Positions 26,411 to 35,103 of a stretch of 45,476 nt of DNA are shown piece after piece. Both the position numbers and the translations under genes were made by a program. The stretch spans positions 51,356 to 96,831 of the forward strand of contig DAOTRE010000001.1 of the NCBI GenBank assembly GCA_030036605.1. Reading direction: 5' to 3'. Below the pieces are notes generated by a model. The model was not told the DNA's origin, did no database searches, and saw only the letters and a list, made by a program, of their open reading frames with translations. Source of the DNA: Candidatus Megaera endosymbiont of Nemacystus decipiens (GTDB lineage: Bacteria; Pseudomonadota; Alphaproteobacteria; Rickettsiales; Rickettsiaceae). How positions within the stretch are numbered: position 1 is the stretch's first letter; each line of letters begins with the position of its first letter.

Positions 26411-28810
26411 ATGCCTACAGATAACAATAATCAAAATTCTAACAATAACGCTGAAAATCAAAATAATACAAGCTTCTTTTCTTACTTTAAAAGCTTTGGA
26501 TCTAGTATATTTAAAGGAATAAACTCAGTTACCTCAAGCTGCTTAAGTGTTTTTTCATGGCCAGTAAATAAAATCTTCAGTTTGTTTGTCAAAACAACAA
26601 AAGAGCAAACAAAATCAGAAAAAAACCGCGAAATGCTGATTAAAATGCTTAATAAAATAGGGACAGAGAAAGGAGACACAACAGATTGGGCCGAAAAGAT
26701 TTCTGCACTGGATTTTGATAATCTTTCACCAGAAGAAAAAAATGATTGTAAAAAAATAATCACTTTGCTCCACAAAAAAGGAAGCAGTTTAGTTGTTACA
26801 AATAAATATGAAGATGCTTTAGGGTATTGCAAAGCTGCTTTATATTTGAGTAAAGCTATTTATGATGAAAACCACCAAGATGTTGGTGTTTCCTACCTTA
26901 CTGCAGGACTTACTTACAGTAAAATGGGGAATCATGAAAAAGCGTTGGATTATACACAAAAGGCTTTAAAGATTAGCCTAGAAATATTCCCGGAAAACCA
27001 TTTAGATGTTGCTGCTTGCTACTATGCTGTTGGGTTTGCTTATCATAATCTAGGGAATTATGAAAAAGATTTGGAATATAAAGAAAAAGCTTTAAAGATT
27101 AACTTAGAAATATTGCCGGAGAACGATCCAGAAATTCCTGTTTTCTACGCTAGTATAGGATTTACTTACGTGCAGTTGGGAAATTATGAAAAAGCGTTGG
27201 AATATAATAAAAAAGCTTTAAAGATTAGACTAGAAACACTGCCAGAAAATCATCCCAATATTGCTACTTCCTACAGTAATGTTGGACACCTTTACGGCAA
27301 GTTGGGAAACTATGAAAAAGCATTGGAATATAAAGAAAAAGCTTTAAAGATTAACTTAGAAATATTGCCGGAGAACGACCCAAAAATTGCTGCTTTATAC
27401 AGTGACGTGGGTGGTGTTTACAGTAAACTGGGGAATTATGAAAAAGAGTTGGAACATCTCAAAGAAGCTTTAAAGGTTAGCCTAGAAATATTGCCAGAAA
27501 ATCATCCAAATATTCTTCCTCCCTACATTAGTGTTGGACTTACTTACGAGCAGTTGGGGAATTATGAAAAAGCGTTGGAATATCAAGAAAAAGCTTTGAA
27601 GCTTAGCCTAGAAATATCCCCGGGAAATAATCTATCTATTGCTGTTTCCTATGTTGCTGTGGGGAGTATTTACAGTAAACTGGGAAATTATGAAAAAGCT
27701 TTGGAATATCAAGAAAAAGCTTTGAAGATTATCCTAGAAATATCCCCAGAAAATGATCCAGCTATTGCTATTTCCTATCTTAAGGTGGGGGGTGCTTACC
27801 ATCAGATGGGGAATTATAAAAAAGCATTGGAGTATAAGGAAAAAGCTTTGATAACTTTGCTTAAAACGCTGCCAGAAAATCATCCAACTATTGCTACTTT
27901 CTACAATAGTGTTGGATCTACTTACCGTGAGCTGAGAAATTATGAAAAAGCGTTGGAATATCAAGAAAAGGCTTTAAAGATTAGGCTAGAAACACTGCCA
28001 GAAAATCATCCATATATTGCTGCTTCCTACAGTAATATTGGATATACTTACCGTGAGCTGGGAAATTATGAAAAAGCGTTGGAATATCAAGAAAAAGCCT
28101 TGGCTATGAGGCTAGAAACATTACCAGAAAATCATCCAGATATTTCTGTTTCCTACAATAATATTGGACGCGCTTACGGAGGTCTTGAAAATCATGAAAA
28201 AGCGTTGGAATATCAAGAAAAGGCCCTGGCAATGAGGCTAGAAGCGCTACCAGAAAATCATCCATATATTGCTGCTTCCTACAATCGTGTTGGATCTACT
28301 TACCGTGAGCTGGGAAATCATGAAAAAGCGTTGGAATATCAAGAAAAGGCCTTGGCAATGAGGCTAGAAGCGCTACCAGAAAATCATCCAACTGTCGCTG
28401 ATTCCTACACTAGTGTTGGATCTACTTATGGGCATTTGGGGAATCATGAAAAAGCACTGTCTTATCTCCAGGAAGCTGCGAAAATTTACGAAGAAAAGTT
28501 TAATAACCCTCATAACAAATACGCAATATGTCTTAAGCATTTAGCGTTCCAGTATAAATCTTTGGGCAATAATGATGAAGCTCTAAAATATTACAAGCAA
28601 TCTTCTGAAATTTTTGATTCCATTGAAAATAACCCAAACTTTACTAAAGATATAGAAGATATTAAATCTGAAATTGAACTTTTAGAAGAGATAACCTTAA
28701 ATACTCAAAATAATGAGAATGAAGATGTTAGCAGTATCATACCAGATAATGATTCCATCAAAGATGACTTAGATACAAAACCCCTTGGTGATGTTGAAGA
28801 TCATGAGTAA
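26411..28810 (+). CDS. large TPR (kinesin light chain-like) repeat protein
   Basis: This 799-aa protein has an Asn-rich start (about 1-20), a hydrophobic/aromatic segment (about 22-60; FFSYFKSFGSSIFKG and onward), a charged helical linker, then about 14-15 tandem 42-residue TPRs from about residue 158 to 745, and an acidic tail. The repeat core reads Y..VG..Y..LGNYEKALEYQEKAL and ends with LPENHP. The 42-residue spacing and the LPENHP link are those of kinesin-light-chain-type TPRs. There is no enzymatic domain and no Sec signal. Such proteins are abundant in Rickettsiales and related symbionts, where host interaction is suspected. Function and secretion route here are unknown. Confidence 0.88.
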   Translation: MPTDNNNQNSNNNAENQNNTSFFSYFKSFGSSIFKGINSVTSSCLSVFSWPVNKIFSLFVKTTKEQTKSEKNREMLIKMLNKIGTEKGDTTDWAEKISALDFDNLSPEEKNDCKKIITLLHKKGSSLVVTNKYEDALGYCKAALYLSKAIYDENHQDVGVSYLTAGLTYSKMGNHEKALDYTQKALKISLEIFPENHLDVAACYYAVGFAYHNLGNYEKDLEYKEKALKINLEILPENDPEIPVFYASIGFTYVQLGNYEKALEYNKKALKIRLETLPENHPNIATSYSNVGHLYGKLGNYEKALEYKEKALKINLEILPENDPKIAALYSDVGGVYSKLGNYEKELEHLKEALKVSLEILPENHPNILPPYISVGLTYEQLGNYEKALEYQEKALKLSLEISPGNNLSIAVSYVAVGSIYSKLGNYEKALEYQEKALKIILEISPENDPAIAISYLKVGGAYHQMGNYKKALEYKEKALITLLKTLPENHPTIATFYNSVGSTYRELRNYEKALEYQEKALKIRLETLPENHPYIAASYSNIGYTYRELGNYEKALEYQEKALAMRLETLPENHPDISVSYNNIGRAYGGLENHEKALEYQEKALAMRLEALPENHPYIAASYNRVGSTYRELGNHEKALEYQEKALAMRLEALPENHPTVADSYTSVGSTYGHLGNHEKALSYLQEAAKIYEEKFNNPHNKYAICLKHLAFQYKSLGNNDEALKYYKQSSEIFDSIENNPNFTKDIEDIKSEIELLEEITLNTQNNENEDVSSIIPDNDSIKDDLDTKPLGDVEDHE
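26882..28645 (+). repeat. 126-bp tandem DNA repeats encoding the TPR array
   Basis: About 14 in-frame 126-bp units lie head to tail. The later units (about 27,950-28,430) are nearly identical to one another and share long stretches such as GAAAAAGCGTTGGAATATCA. The first units are more diverged, a pattern of recent expansion or gene conversion toward the 3' end. Confidence 0.85.
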
Positions 28811-28830
28811 CCAGACGTAAGATAAGTTGT

Positions 28831-28873
28831 GAGTATTCTTAGAGAAGATTTAAAATCTCCTAGAAGGATACTC
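28831..28873 (+). terminator. large hairpin after the TPR gene, terminator-like
   Basis: GAGTAT (28831-28836) pairs with ATACTC (28868-28873). The stem continues inward through TCTT/AAGG-type pairs and AGATTT/AAATCT, with three mismatches over about 20 pairs. It begins 21 nt after the TPR stop, and a T-rich stretch (CTTTTTCTC) follows shortly after. It may end transcription of the TPR gene. Confidence 0.5.
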
Positions 28874-29007
28874 GATTGCTCTTTTTCTCACTGAGAGTTC
28901 CTAAAAAGATAGAAATGGTGAGAATGTTTTACGGAGCAATCAATTTATCTCATAATCTGTATTATGGAAACGAAAGTTGAAAGAGTTTGAAGATCTTATA
29001 ATGAGAT
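28874..29007. other. two further consecutive hairpins in the TPR-xerD spacer
   Basis: Hairpin A: GATTGCTC (28874-28881) pairs with GAGCAATC (28934-28941), enclosing TTCTCAC/GTGAGAA (28885-28891/28918-28924). Hairpin B: ATCTCAT (28947-28953) pairs with ATGAGAT (29001-29007), overlapping a perfect CATAAT-CTGT-ATTATG stem-loop (28951-28966). No ORF is present. With the terminator-like hairpin before and the 29-nt repeat after, nearly the whole 283-bp spacer is self-complementary. It could be a structured RNA or the remains of palindromic elements. Confidence 0.5.
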
Positions 29008-29018
29008 TGCAGCTGTTC

Positions 29019-29047
29019 GTCGTCCTGAACTTGTTTGGAGGACCTAA
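29019..29047 (+). repeat. 29-nt dispersed palindromic repeat, copy 2
   Basis: The copy starts GTCGTCCTGAACTTGTTTGG and ends GAGGACCTAA. It is the copy with the clearest dyad (GTCCT/AGGAC). It lies 47 nt downstream of the xerD stop, in the spacer shared with the TPR gene. Confidence 0.6.
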
Positions 29048-29093
29048 TACTAAGAGATAGTGTAAACTTAAATCGCCATGCAACAAAGCCACA

Positions 29094-30023
29094 CTATTTT
29101 GCAGTTGGATCATTTTGTTTTAGAGGATGGAAGTTATCAATAGCGTCTTTTAACTCCTTTGTTGCGATTTGAGTATATATTTGCGTGGTACCAATATCTG
29201 CATGCCCGAGTAGCTCCTGTATAGACCTTAAATCTGCTCCACCTGAAAGTAAGTGACTTGCAAAGCTATGTCTTAATGAATGTGGAGAAATAAATTCAGG
29301 ACTTAGCCCTGCCAAAGATGCAGCAATTTTCAATTGTTTTGCAAAATACTGCCTTGTTAAATAACCTTGTTTTGAATTACTACAAAAAAGAAACTTACTG
29401 TTTGATCGATCTTTGCAAAAATTATTTCTAATGGCTATATAATTTTCAATAGCTAGCACGGCTTTATCACTAATAACGACAAGCCTCTCTTTACCGCCCT
29501 TACCTTTTACTAGAAAGCTAGATCTAACATATAGTTTGTCAGTACCTGCAGTAATATCATTCATTTTTAAAGAGACCAATTCACTAACTCTAAGGCCGCT
29601 AGCATATGTTAAATGTATCATAGCTAACATCCTGATCCCTTCAAAAGATTTGTTTTTTTCACAATGATTAATTAACTTCTCTATCTCTAAAATAGATAAA
29701 ATATTTGGAAGCTTATTATAAAATTTAGGCAAATCTACATTTATAGCAGGATTATTATTAATATAATTTTCACTAAGCAGAAAATTAAAATAGCTTTTTA
29801 GGGTAGAGATTTTCCTACTAACAGAACGTGGAGATATCTTATTTTTAAGCAAAAACACTATAAAATCATCCATATCAGCACTTGTAGCTGATAATATTTT
29901 TATTTTTTTTATATCTAAAAATGCATGAAAATCACATATATCTCTTTTATAGCTACAAATAGTATTCTGTGAAAGAGCTTTTTCAGATAGTGCTGCCTCA
30001 ACGAATTGTTCTAAATATGACAT
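29094..30023 (-). CDS. xerD: tyrosine recombinase XerD
   Basis: This 309-aa protein has an N-terminal SAM-like core-binding domain (about 1-90) and a C-terminal catalytic domain. Active residues are visible: R145 in ASGLRVSEL, K175 in KGKGGKER, H248 and R251 in SPHSLRHSFASHLL, H274 in LLGHADIGTT, and the nucleophile Y283 in QIYTQI. The AGADLRSIQELLGH-type motif (here GGADLRSI) is typical of Xer proteins that resolve chromosome dimers at dif. XerC and XerD are hard to separate by eye; XerD is favoured by overall similarity. It starts 1 nt after the lysC stop, so the two are transcribed together. Confidence 0.9.
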   Translation of the reverse strand: MSYLEQFVEAALSEKALSQNTICSYKRDICDFHAFLDIKKIKILSATSADMDDFIVFLLKNKISPRSVSRKISTLKSYFNFLLSENYINNNPAINVDLPKFYNKLPNILSILEIEKLINHCEKNKSFEGIRMLAMIHLTYASGLRVSELVSLKMNDITAGTDKLYVRSSFLVKGKGGKERLVVISDKAVLAIENYIAIRNNFCKDRSNSKFLFCSNSKQGYLTRQYFAKQLKIAASLAGLSPEFISPHSLRHSFASHLLSGGADLRSIQELLGHADIGTTQIYTQIATKELKDAIDNFHPLKQNDPTAK

Positions 30024-30024
30024 A

Positions 30025-31236
30025 TTATGAAATTATAAAACAATGATTATGTAATAATTTTATCGTTTGTTCCACATCTTCATCACTAAGGAAGAAGGAA
30101 ATTGATAAATCTGTAATATCAACATTAATAAGTGGGATTTTTTCTTTATCTAATAAAGATAATATTTCGCCAAGTAATTTTTTATCATGTTTTAAAGCGT
30201 ACCCAACAATTGTTACAGATGAAATTGCTCCGTTAATATCAAAGCCTTGGATCAAATCCTTATCTTTTAATTGCGACAATATTTTTATAGATTTGCTATT
30301 TTCTCCCAGTTCAGTAATAATTTCCAATTGTCTCGAGGATTTATTGCAAATATTAGAGATGGTTATACCACTTTCTAATAATGCGCTTACTACATTAATA
30401 TAACGCCCATTATATGACACACTTATTTTTAATAAGTTTTTATTTGATGTGATTGCAGTAACTTCTTTTTGTTCCATTTTTGCTATCTTATTTGTAGTTG
30501 TGGTGCCGCTCGGCTCATTAAATTGTTTTTCAAATGAAGATAATATCCTCAAATTTATATTATATCTAAGCATAGCTAATGCAGCTCTTGGATGCAAAAC
30601 TTTTGCTCCAAAGCTACATAAAGCAAATAACTGCTGTTTTGTGATTTCTTTAATTTTCTTTGCCTGATGAATGATTCTTGGATCAACAGTATATATACCA
30701 CTTACATCAGTATATATATCACAATAATCTGCATTTAAGGCAGCTGCAATAATTGCAGCACTTGTATCTGATCCTCCTTTTCCTAGAGTTGTAACGTCAT
30801 TTTTTTCTGAAACCCCTTGAAATCCAGTGATAATTGGTGTAACGCCTTCTGAAAGAATATTTTTTAATTTCGTTTTACCTACCTCAGTAATATAAGAATT
30901 ACCATGGAATTCATTGGTTATGATTGGTATTTGCCATGATTGAAGAGACTGTGCCTTGATTCCAATATTTTGAAGCTCAAGCGCAAGTAAAGATGCGCTG
31001 ACTACCTCTCCGCTAGCAAGTGCAGCATCATATTCCCTAAGAGAAGAGTTATTGTCTAATTTTGACACGCTATTACATTTAGAAACAAGAGTATTGGTAA
31101 CTCCAGACATAGCAGACACCACTACAACTACCCTATTCCCTTTAGTAATAGAAGTAGATATCACCTTTGCAACATGGCGTATTCTTTCTATATCTGCAAC
31201 CGAAGTGCCACCAAATTTTTGAACAATAAGCTTCAT
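30025..31236 (-). CDS. lysC: aspartate kinase
   Basis: This 403-aa enzyme phosphorylates aspartate, the first step toward diaminopimelate, lysine and threonine. The kinase domain starts MKLIVQKFGGTSVADIERI and shows VVVVVSAMSGVTNTLV and GKGGSDTSAAIIAAAL. Two ACT domains fill the last 150 residues (SVSYNGRYINVVSALL and SVTIVGYALKHDKKLL), so lysine and/or threonine feedback is likely. The reading frame stays open a further 53 codons upstream, but those overlap the divergent ubiG promoter and start and do not resemble LysC. The ATG at 31236 is therefore chosen. Confidence 0.95.
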   Translation of the reverse strand: MKLIVQKFGGTSVADIERIRHVAKVISTSITKGNRVVVVVSAMSGVTNTLVSKCNSVSKLDNNSSLREYDAALASGEVVSASLLALELQNIGIKAQSLQSWQIPIITNEFHGNSYITEVGKTKLKNILSEGVTPIITGFQGVSEKNDVTTLGKGGSDTSAAIIAAALNADYCDIYTDVSGIYTVDPRIIHQAKKIKEITKQQLFALCSFGAKVLHPRAALAMLRYNINLRILSSFEKQFNEPSGTTTTNKIAKMEQKEVTAITSNKNLLKISVSYNGRYINVVSALLESGITISNICNKSSRQLEIITELGENSKSIKILSQLKDKDLIQGFDINGAISSVTIVGYALKHDKKLLGEILSLLDKEKIPLINVDITDLSISFFLSDEDVEQTIKLLHNHCFIIS

Positions 31237-31342
31237 TTTTAAGAACTCTATAAATCTAGGATTTTGCGTGCGTGCAGCTATAGCATAAGCTATTTTAACA
31301 GGATGTAGTATTTTTTTGAAGTACATTTTTACTAAAATTGTA

Positions 31343-31348
31343 TATAAT
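31343..31348 (+). promoter_or_regulatory. candidate -10 element of ubiG
   Basis: A perfect TATAAT lies 12 nt before the ATG at 31361. No good -35 stands at 17 nt (AGTACA matches at 3/6); TTGAAG lies 21 nt upstream. If this promoter is used, the ubiG message from 31361 would be nearly leaderless. Confidence 0.35.
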
Positions 31349-31360
31349 CGAAAAAACGAT

Positions 31361-32128
31361 ATGTCCTCAGATAAAAAAATATTACTAATGCACAATTCAT
31401 CAATAGATTATACAGAACTAAATAAATTTAATAAAACAGCCCACCAGTGGTGGGATCCAGAAGGAGAATTCAAAACTCTGCACCAAATTAACCCATTGAG
31501 AATTGAGTATATCACTAAAACTATAGAATCGCACTATAATTCAACTCCAAATAAAACCAAAATCCTTGATATTGGATGCGGAGGCGGGCTAGTATCTGCT
31601 CCCATGAGTAGGCTTGGGTTTGATATGAGCGCACTTGATGCAAACGAATCTAATATAAAAGCAATATCAGATTACTCTCAAGATCATAATCTTAACATTG
31701 ATTTGTTCCATGAAACTGTTGAGAATCATGTTCTAAGAAATAAAAAATATGATGTAATTTTATGTTTAGAAGTTATAGAGCACGTTGCGCACGTTAGTAG
31801 CTTTTTAAACAATTTAAATTCAATGCTAAAACCAGATGGAATTTTAATTTTATCAACGATTAATCGTACTCGCTGCGCTTATTTTTATGCCATAGTAATG
31901 GCAGAATATTTGCTTGGCTGGGTACCCAAAAATACACATGATTATAATAAATTCTTAAAACCTTCAGAAATAGTATCTAAACTTAGTAAAACCGATCTTA
32001 AGCTATTTAATCTACAAGGTCTAAGTTATCTTCCTTTAAAAAATAGGTGGAAATTGTCAAACGATATTGATATTAATTACTTTGCTAGTTTCAAAAAAGA
32101 TAGCATTTTACTAAAAACAAAGAAGTAG
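31361..32128 (+). CDS. ubiG: ubiquinone biosynthesis O-methyltransferase
   Basis: This 255-aa SAM-dependent methyltransferase carries out both O-methylations in ubiquinone synthesis. The N-terminal DYTELNKFNKTAHQWWDPEG and KTLHQINPLRIEYI are UbiG/Coq3 signatures. SAM motif I is DIGCGGGLVS (70-79), and LEVIEHVAHVSSFL and LSTINRTRCAYFYAIV are also typical. The ATG at 31361 is chosen; an upstream in-frame TTG (31316) is implausible, and another ATG at 31388 would remove nine residues. No Shine-Dalgarno is seen. It is divergent from lysC and precedes the carbonic anhydrase gene by 6 nt. Confidence 0.95.
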   Translation: MSSDKKILLMHNSSIDYTELNKFNKTAHQWWDPEGEFKTLHQINPLRIEYITKTIESHYNSTPNKTKILDIGCGGGLVSAPMSRLGFDMSALDANESNIKAISDYSQDHNLNIDLFHETVENHVLRNKKYDVILCLEVIEHVAHVSSFLNNLNSMLKPDGILILSTINRTRCAYFYAIVMAEYLLGWVPKNTHDYNKFLKPSEIVSKLSKTDLKLFNLQGLSYLPLKNRWKLSNDIDINYFASFKKDSILLKTKK

Positions 32129-32134
32129 CTTATT

Positions 32135-32794
32135 ATGTCTTTACCTAAAAGTGATGAATTAATTGCATTTTTACAAAATTTATTTGATACCAATAAAGAT
32201 TTTGCAAATGAACATGATGTTAGCTTTTTTCAAAAATTCAGTAATCAACAAAACCCAAAACTAACGATTTTGAAATGCTCTGATTCAAGAGTTCAAATGG
32301 AATCATTTGACAAAACACCGCAAAATGGAGTTTTTGCTATTAGAAACATTGGAAATCAGATTGTTACCTCTGAAGGCTCTATCGATTTTGGAGTTGAAGT
32401 ATTACAAACTCCTTTTCTAATGATTATTGGTCATTCTAACTGCGGTGCAATTGGTGCTGTAATAGAACAACCCGATATTAAATCCTCTGCGATAAAGAGA
32501 GAATTATCTACTTTAAATATTACTAAAAAAGAAAATCATCTAGCAGTTATCGAAAATGTAAATAATCAGGTTAGCTATGCTGTTACAAAATATAAAGATA
32601 GAATTATGTCTAATAAGTTAACAGTATTAGGTGCTATTTACGATTTTAAAAATGATTTTGGCCTTGGGCATGGAAAAGTCATACTAACTAATGTTAATCA
32701 AGTTAATGACCCCGTCATAATACAAAAAGAATACTCTTCTATAATTGGTAATATGAATTGTCTTACTCCTGATAGTAAATTTGCTGCTGATTAG
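32135..32794 (+). CDS. beta-class carbonic anhydrase
   Basis: This 219-aa enzyme interconverts CO2 and bicarbonate. The zinc ligands and dyad are visible: C48 and the D50-R52 pair in KCSDSRVQ, and H100 and C103 in GHSNCGAIGA. NGVFAIRNIGNQI and the GAIYDF strand are also typical. Bicarbonate is used by carboxylases and by the TsaC reaction. It follows ubiG by 6 nt. Its last 32 bp overlap the 3' end of a convergent orphan gene. Confidence 0.94.
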   Translation: MSLPKSDELIAFLQNLFDTNKDFANEHDVSFFQKFSNQQNPKLTILKCSDSRVQMESFDKTPQNGVFAIRNIGNQIVTSEGSIDFGVEVLQTPFLMIIGHSNCGAIGAVIEQPDIKSSAIKRELSTLNITKKENHLAVIENVNNQVSYAVTKYKDRIMSNKLTVLGAIYDFKNDFGLGHGKVILTNVNQVNDPVIIQKEYSSIIGNMNCLTPDSKFAAD

Positions 32795-33416
32795 GGGCAT
32801 AACTATTATAATCTTCAATGATAATTGGCGTATCATCACTTAATACTTGAGAATAATCAATTTCATTATTAATTATTTGTGGAGCATTATATTGTTGTGA
32901 TTGATTATTATTACCTCCAGCGCTATTAAGCGCAGGAATAAAAGTATTGTTATCTTCAGTGCTTAAAATCCCCTCATTTGTATCATAAAACTCTTCTCCT
33001 TCATATTCATACGTTTCACCGCCTCCTGAACCTGTACCTCCGTCATCTCCATCACCACCAAATCCAAAAGCATTAGCTACAAAAGCTAAAGGATTACCAG
33101 GTATCATGTTTCTAGTAGCAATTTTGTGAGCTGTTTTATTTTCCTTAGTTTCAAAGTCTCCTTGCTTCTGAATTTCTTTTGTAATATCTGCCACGTTAAC
33201 TTTTTTCTTTACTTTTTTATGGGTTAGAATTGTACCTTCTTTACCTTCCGTTTGTTTCTCTTCCATTTCATAGTAAGCGTCAGTAGTATCACTAGTAGAT
33301 TTTTTGTGAGTTTTGTATGACCATCCGCATGCACAGCACGAAGCTATCGCTGCTACAGATGAATTTAGAAGAGTTGCTCCAGCAATTATGAATATCGCAG
33401 TTTCAGAAAAGGCCAT
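32763..33416 (-). CDS. hypothetical membrane protein with low-complexity tail
   Basis: This 217-aa protein starts with a hydrophobic helix (about 6-27) ending in a cysteine cluster (SCCACGW, C27, C28, C30). A lysine-rich stretch follows (about 35-95), then a Gly/Asp segment (GFGGDGDDGGTGSGGGE, about 118-134) and an Asn/Gln/Tyr-rich tail ending YAPNQQQIYYQE. There is no catalytic motif and no family I recognise. The cysteines at the helix end could be acylated, but no canonical lipobox is present. Composition suggests a surface or secreted low-complexity protein. It overlaps the carbonic anhydrase 3' end by 32 bp. Confidence 0.65.
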   Translation of the reverse strand: MAFSETAIFIIAGATLLNSSVAAIASCCACGWSYKTHKKSTSDTTDAYYEMEEKQTEGKEGTILTHKKVKKKVNVADITKEIQKQGDFETKENKTAHKIATRNMIPGNPLAFVANAFGFGGDGDDGGTGSGGGETYEYEGEEFYDTNEGILSTEDNNTFIPALNSAGGNNNQSQQYNAPQIINNEIDYSQVLSDDTPIIIEDYNSYAPNQQQIYYQE

Positions 33417-33504
33417 AAATATAATACATATTGTTTCATATTTTAAGGATATATTAATATGCTTTTAATTAGTTATATATACGTTAGTCTATGTTGTTTA
33501 TTTT

Positions 33505-35100
33505 TTAAAAGTGTGTTATAGGAACTCTTCTGTCTTTATCAAAAGACATTTTTGAAATTTTTACACCTGGGGCTGATTGATGGCGTTTAAACTCAGACTT
33601 TTGTACTAAAGATAAGATTTTTTTAACTAGACCTCTGTCGTAGCGCTCAGCCAGTTGCCTTTGTGATAATTTATTTTCAATATGATCACAGAGAATCTTA
33701 TCGAGTACTTTATATTCAGGCAAAGAGTCAGTATCTTTTTGATTAAAGCATAATTCAGCAGAAGGCTCTTTATCAATTATTTCTTCAGGTATAATGATTT
33801 TATTTTTATTGATATGACGCGCTATATTAAAAACTTCTGTCTTATATAAATCTTTTATAGGATTAAATGCGCCATTCATATCTCCATAGATAGTTGCATA
33901 ACCAACCGCATATTCTGACTTATTTCCAGTTGTCAATAATAAAGCATTTTGGCTATTAGATTTTGACATCAGGATGCTACCCCTCACTCTTGATTGTAAG
34001 TTTTGATAAGCAATTGAATTTTCAGAAATCTCCTTCTCACAGGAAAGGTTTATAGCGTGCATAAAGCTATTGCATACATCCGATATATTAATATCTTTCA
34101 GGGATATACCCAAATTTTGTGCTAATTTTTTTGCATCTCTTTTGCTTTCATCAGAAGTGTAAATTGAAGGCAACATGTAGCCTAATACATTTGAAGCACC
34201 CAAAGCTTCTTTTGCTATATATGCAACTAAAGCCGAATCTATTCCTCCAGAAATACCTATTACTACCTTTTTAAAGCCATTACAAAGCACATAATCTCTA
34301 GTACCCATTATCATCGCCTGAATTATATCATCTTCTTCAGACCTAACATATGGGTAACTAACTGTTACATGAAATTTTCCTTCCTGGAAGGTAATCATTT
34401 GCTGGTCAGGCGTAAATCTTTTACCAACAATTTTCAATGAACCGTCAAAACATAAGGATCTACCATCAAAAATAATACCATCTTGTGACATGACTTGGTT
34501 GCAATAAATAATAGGCAAAGATGATTCTTCATATCTTTTTTTTATAATGTTGCACCTTTCATTAAATTTTGTTTTATCAAAAGGAGAAGCATTGGGCACT
34601 AGAAGCAATTCTGCTCCTTGGGATTTTAAATCAGATATAACATTTGGAAACCATATATCTTCACAGATTGGTATCCCAACATTTATCCCCTTTATCTTGA
34701 TCACTTTAGGAGTACCAGGTACAAAATATCTCTTTTCGTCAAAAATACCATAGTTTGGTAAATTTACCTTAGCAGTTTTTGCAATTATTTTACCCTTTCT
34801 GGCAACAATAACTGAGTTTAATAACCGCCCCTCTCTATTTTTTGTAATTGTTGACAATATGAGATGTGTATCCTGTGTCAGTGATATTAATTTATTATTA
34901 TAGTTTTTAATATCATTGATAAAATCATCATAACAAATTAAATCACCGAGCATATAACCGCACAAAGCCATCTCTGGCAACAAACAAATATCCGCCTTAT
35001 TCTGCTGAGCTTTGCGATAAAGCGTTTTGATATTATTATAGTTATGCTCTAAATCTGCTGTTTTAGGAACTGTCTGACAAAGGTAAATTTTTATTGCCAC
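33505..35100 (-). CDS. nadE: glutamine-dependent NAD+ synthetase
   Basis: This 531-aa two-domain enzyme has an N-terminal nitrilase-type glutaminase with the triad E43 (LPEMALCGY), K111 (AKVNLPNYG) and C146 (IPICEDIWFP). The C-terminal NAD synthase has the P-loop SGGIDS (284-289) and GNKSEYAVGYATIYGDMNG. It converts nicotinate adenine dinucleotide to NAD+ using glutamine. The start is GTG at 35100, with a Shine-Dalgarno-like AAAAGG about 9 nt upstream and 3 nt after the rpe stop. Confidence 0.96.
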   Translation of the reverse strand: MAIKIYLCQTVPKTADLEHNYNNIKTLYRKAQQNKADICLLPEMALCGYMLGDLICYDDFINDIKNYNNKLISLTQDTHLILSTITKNREGRLLNSVIVARKGKIIAKTAKVNLPNYGIFDEKRYFVPGTPKVIKIKGINVGIPICEDIWFPNVISDLKSQGAELLLVPNASPFDKTKFNERCNIIKKRYEESSLPIIYCNQVMSQDGIIFDGRSLCFDGSLKIVGKRFTPDQQMITFQEGKFHVTVSYPYVRSEEDDIIQAMIMGTRDYVLCNGFKKVVIGISGGIDSALVAYIAKEALGASNVLGYMLPSIYTSDESKRDAKKLAQNLGISLKDINISDVCNSFMHAINLSCEKEISENSIAYQNLQSRVRGSILMSKSNSQNALLLTTGNKSEYAVGYATIYGDMNGAFNPIKDLYKTEVFNIARHINKNKIIIPEEIIDKEPSAELCFNQKDTDSLPEYKVLDKILCDHIENKLSQRQLAERYDRGLVKKILSLVQKSEFKRHQSAPGVKISKMSFDKDRRVPITHF

Positions 35101-35103
35101 AAT

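Noticed and set aside
26882..28645. Regular repeats that might be read as a CRISPR-like or satellite array
   Set aside because: The 126-bp period is in frame and encodes TPR motifs; there are no spacer/repeat units of CRISPR size and no cas genes.
31237..31395. 53-codon N-terminal extension of lysC
   Set aside because: It overlaps the divergent ubiG promoter and start, does not resemble aspartate kinase, and the family start MKLIVQKFGGTS lies at 31236.
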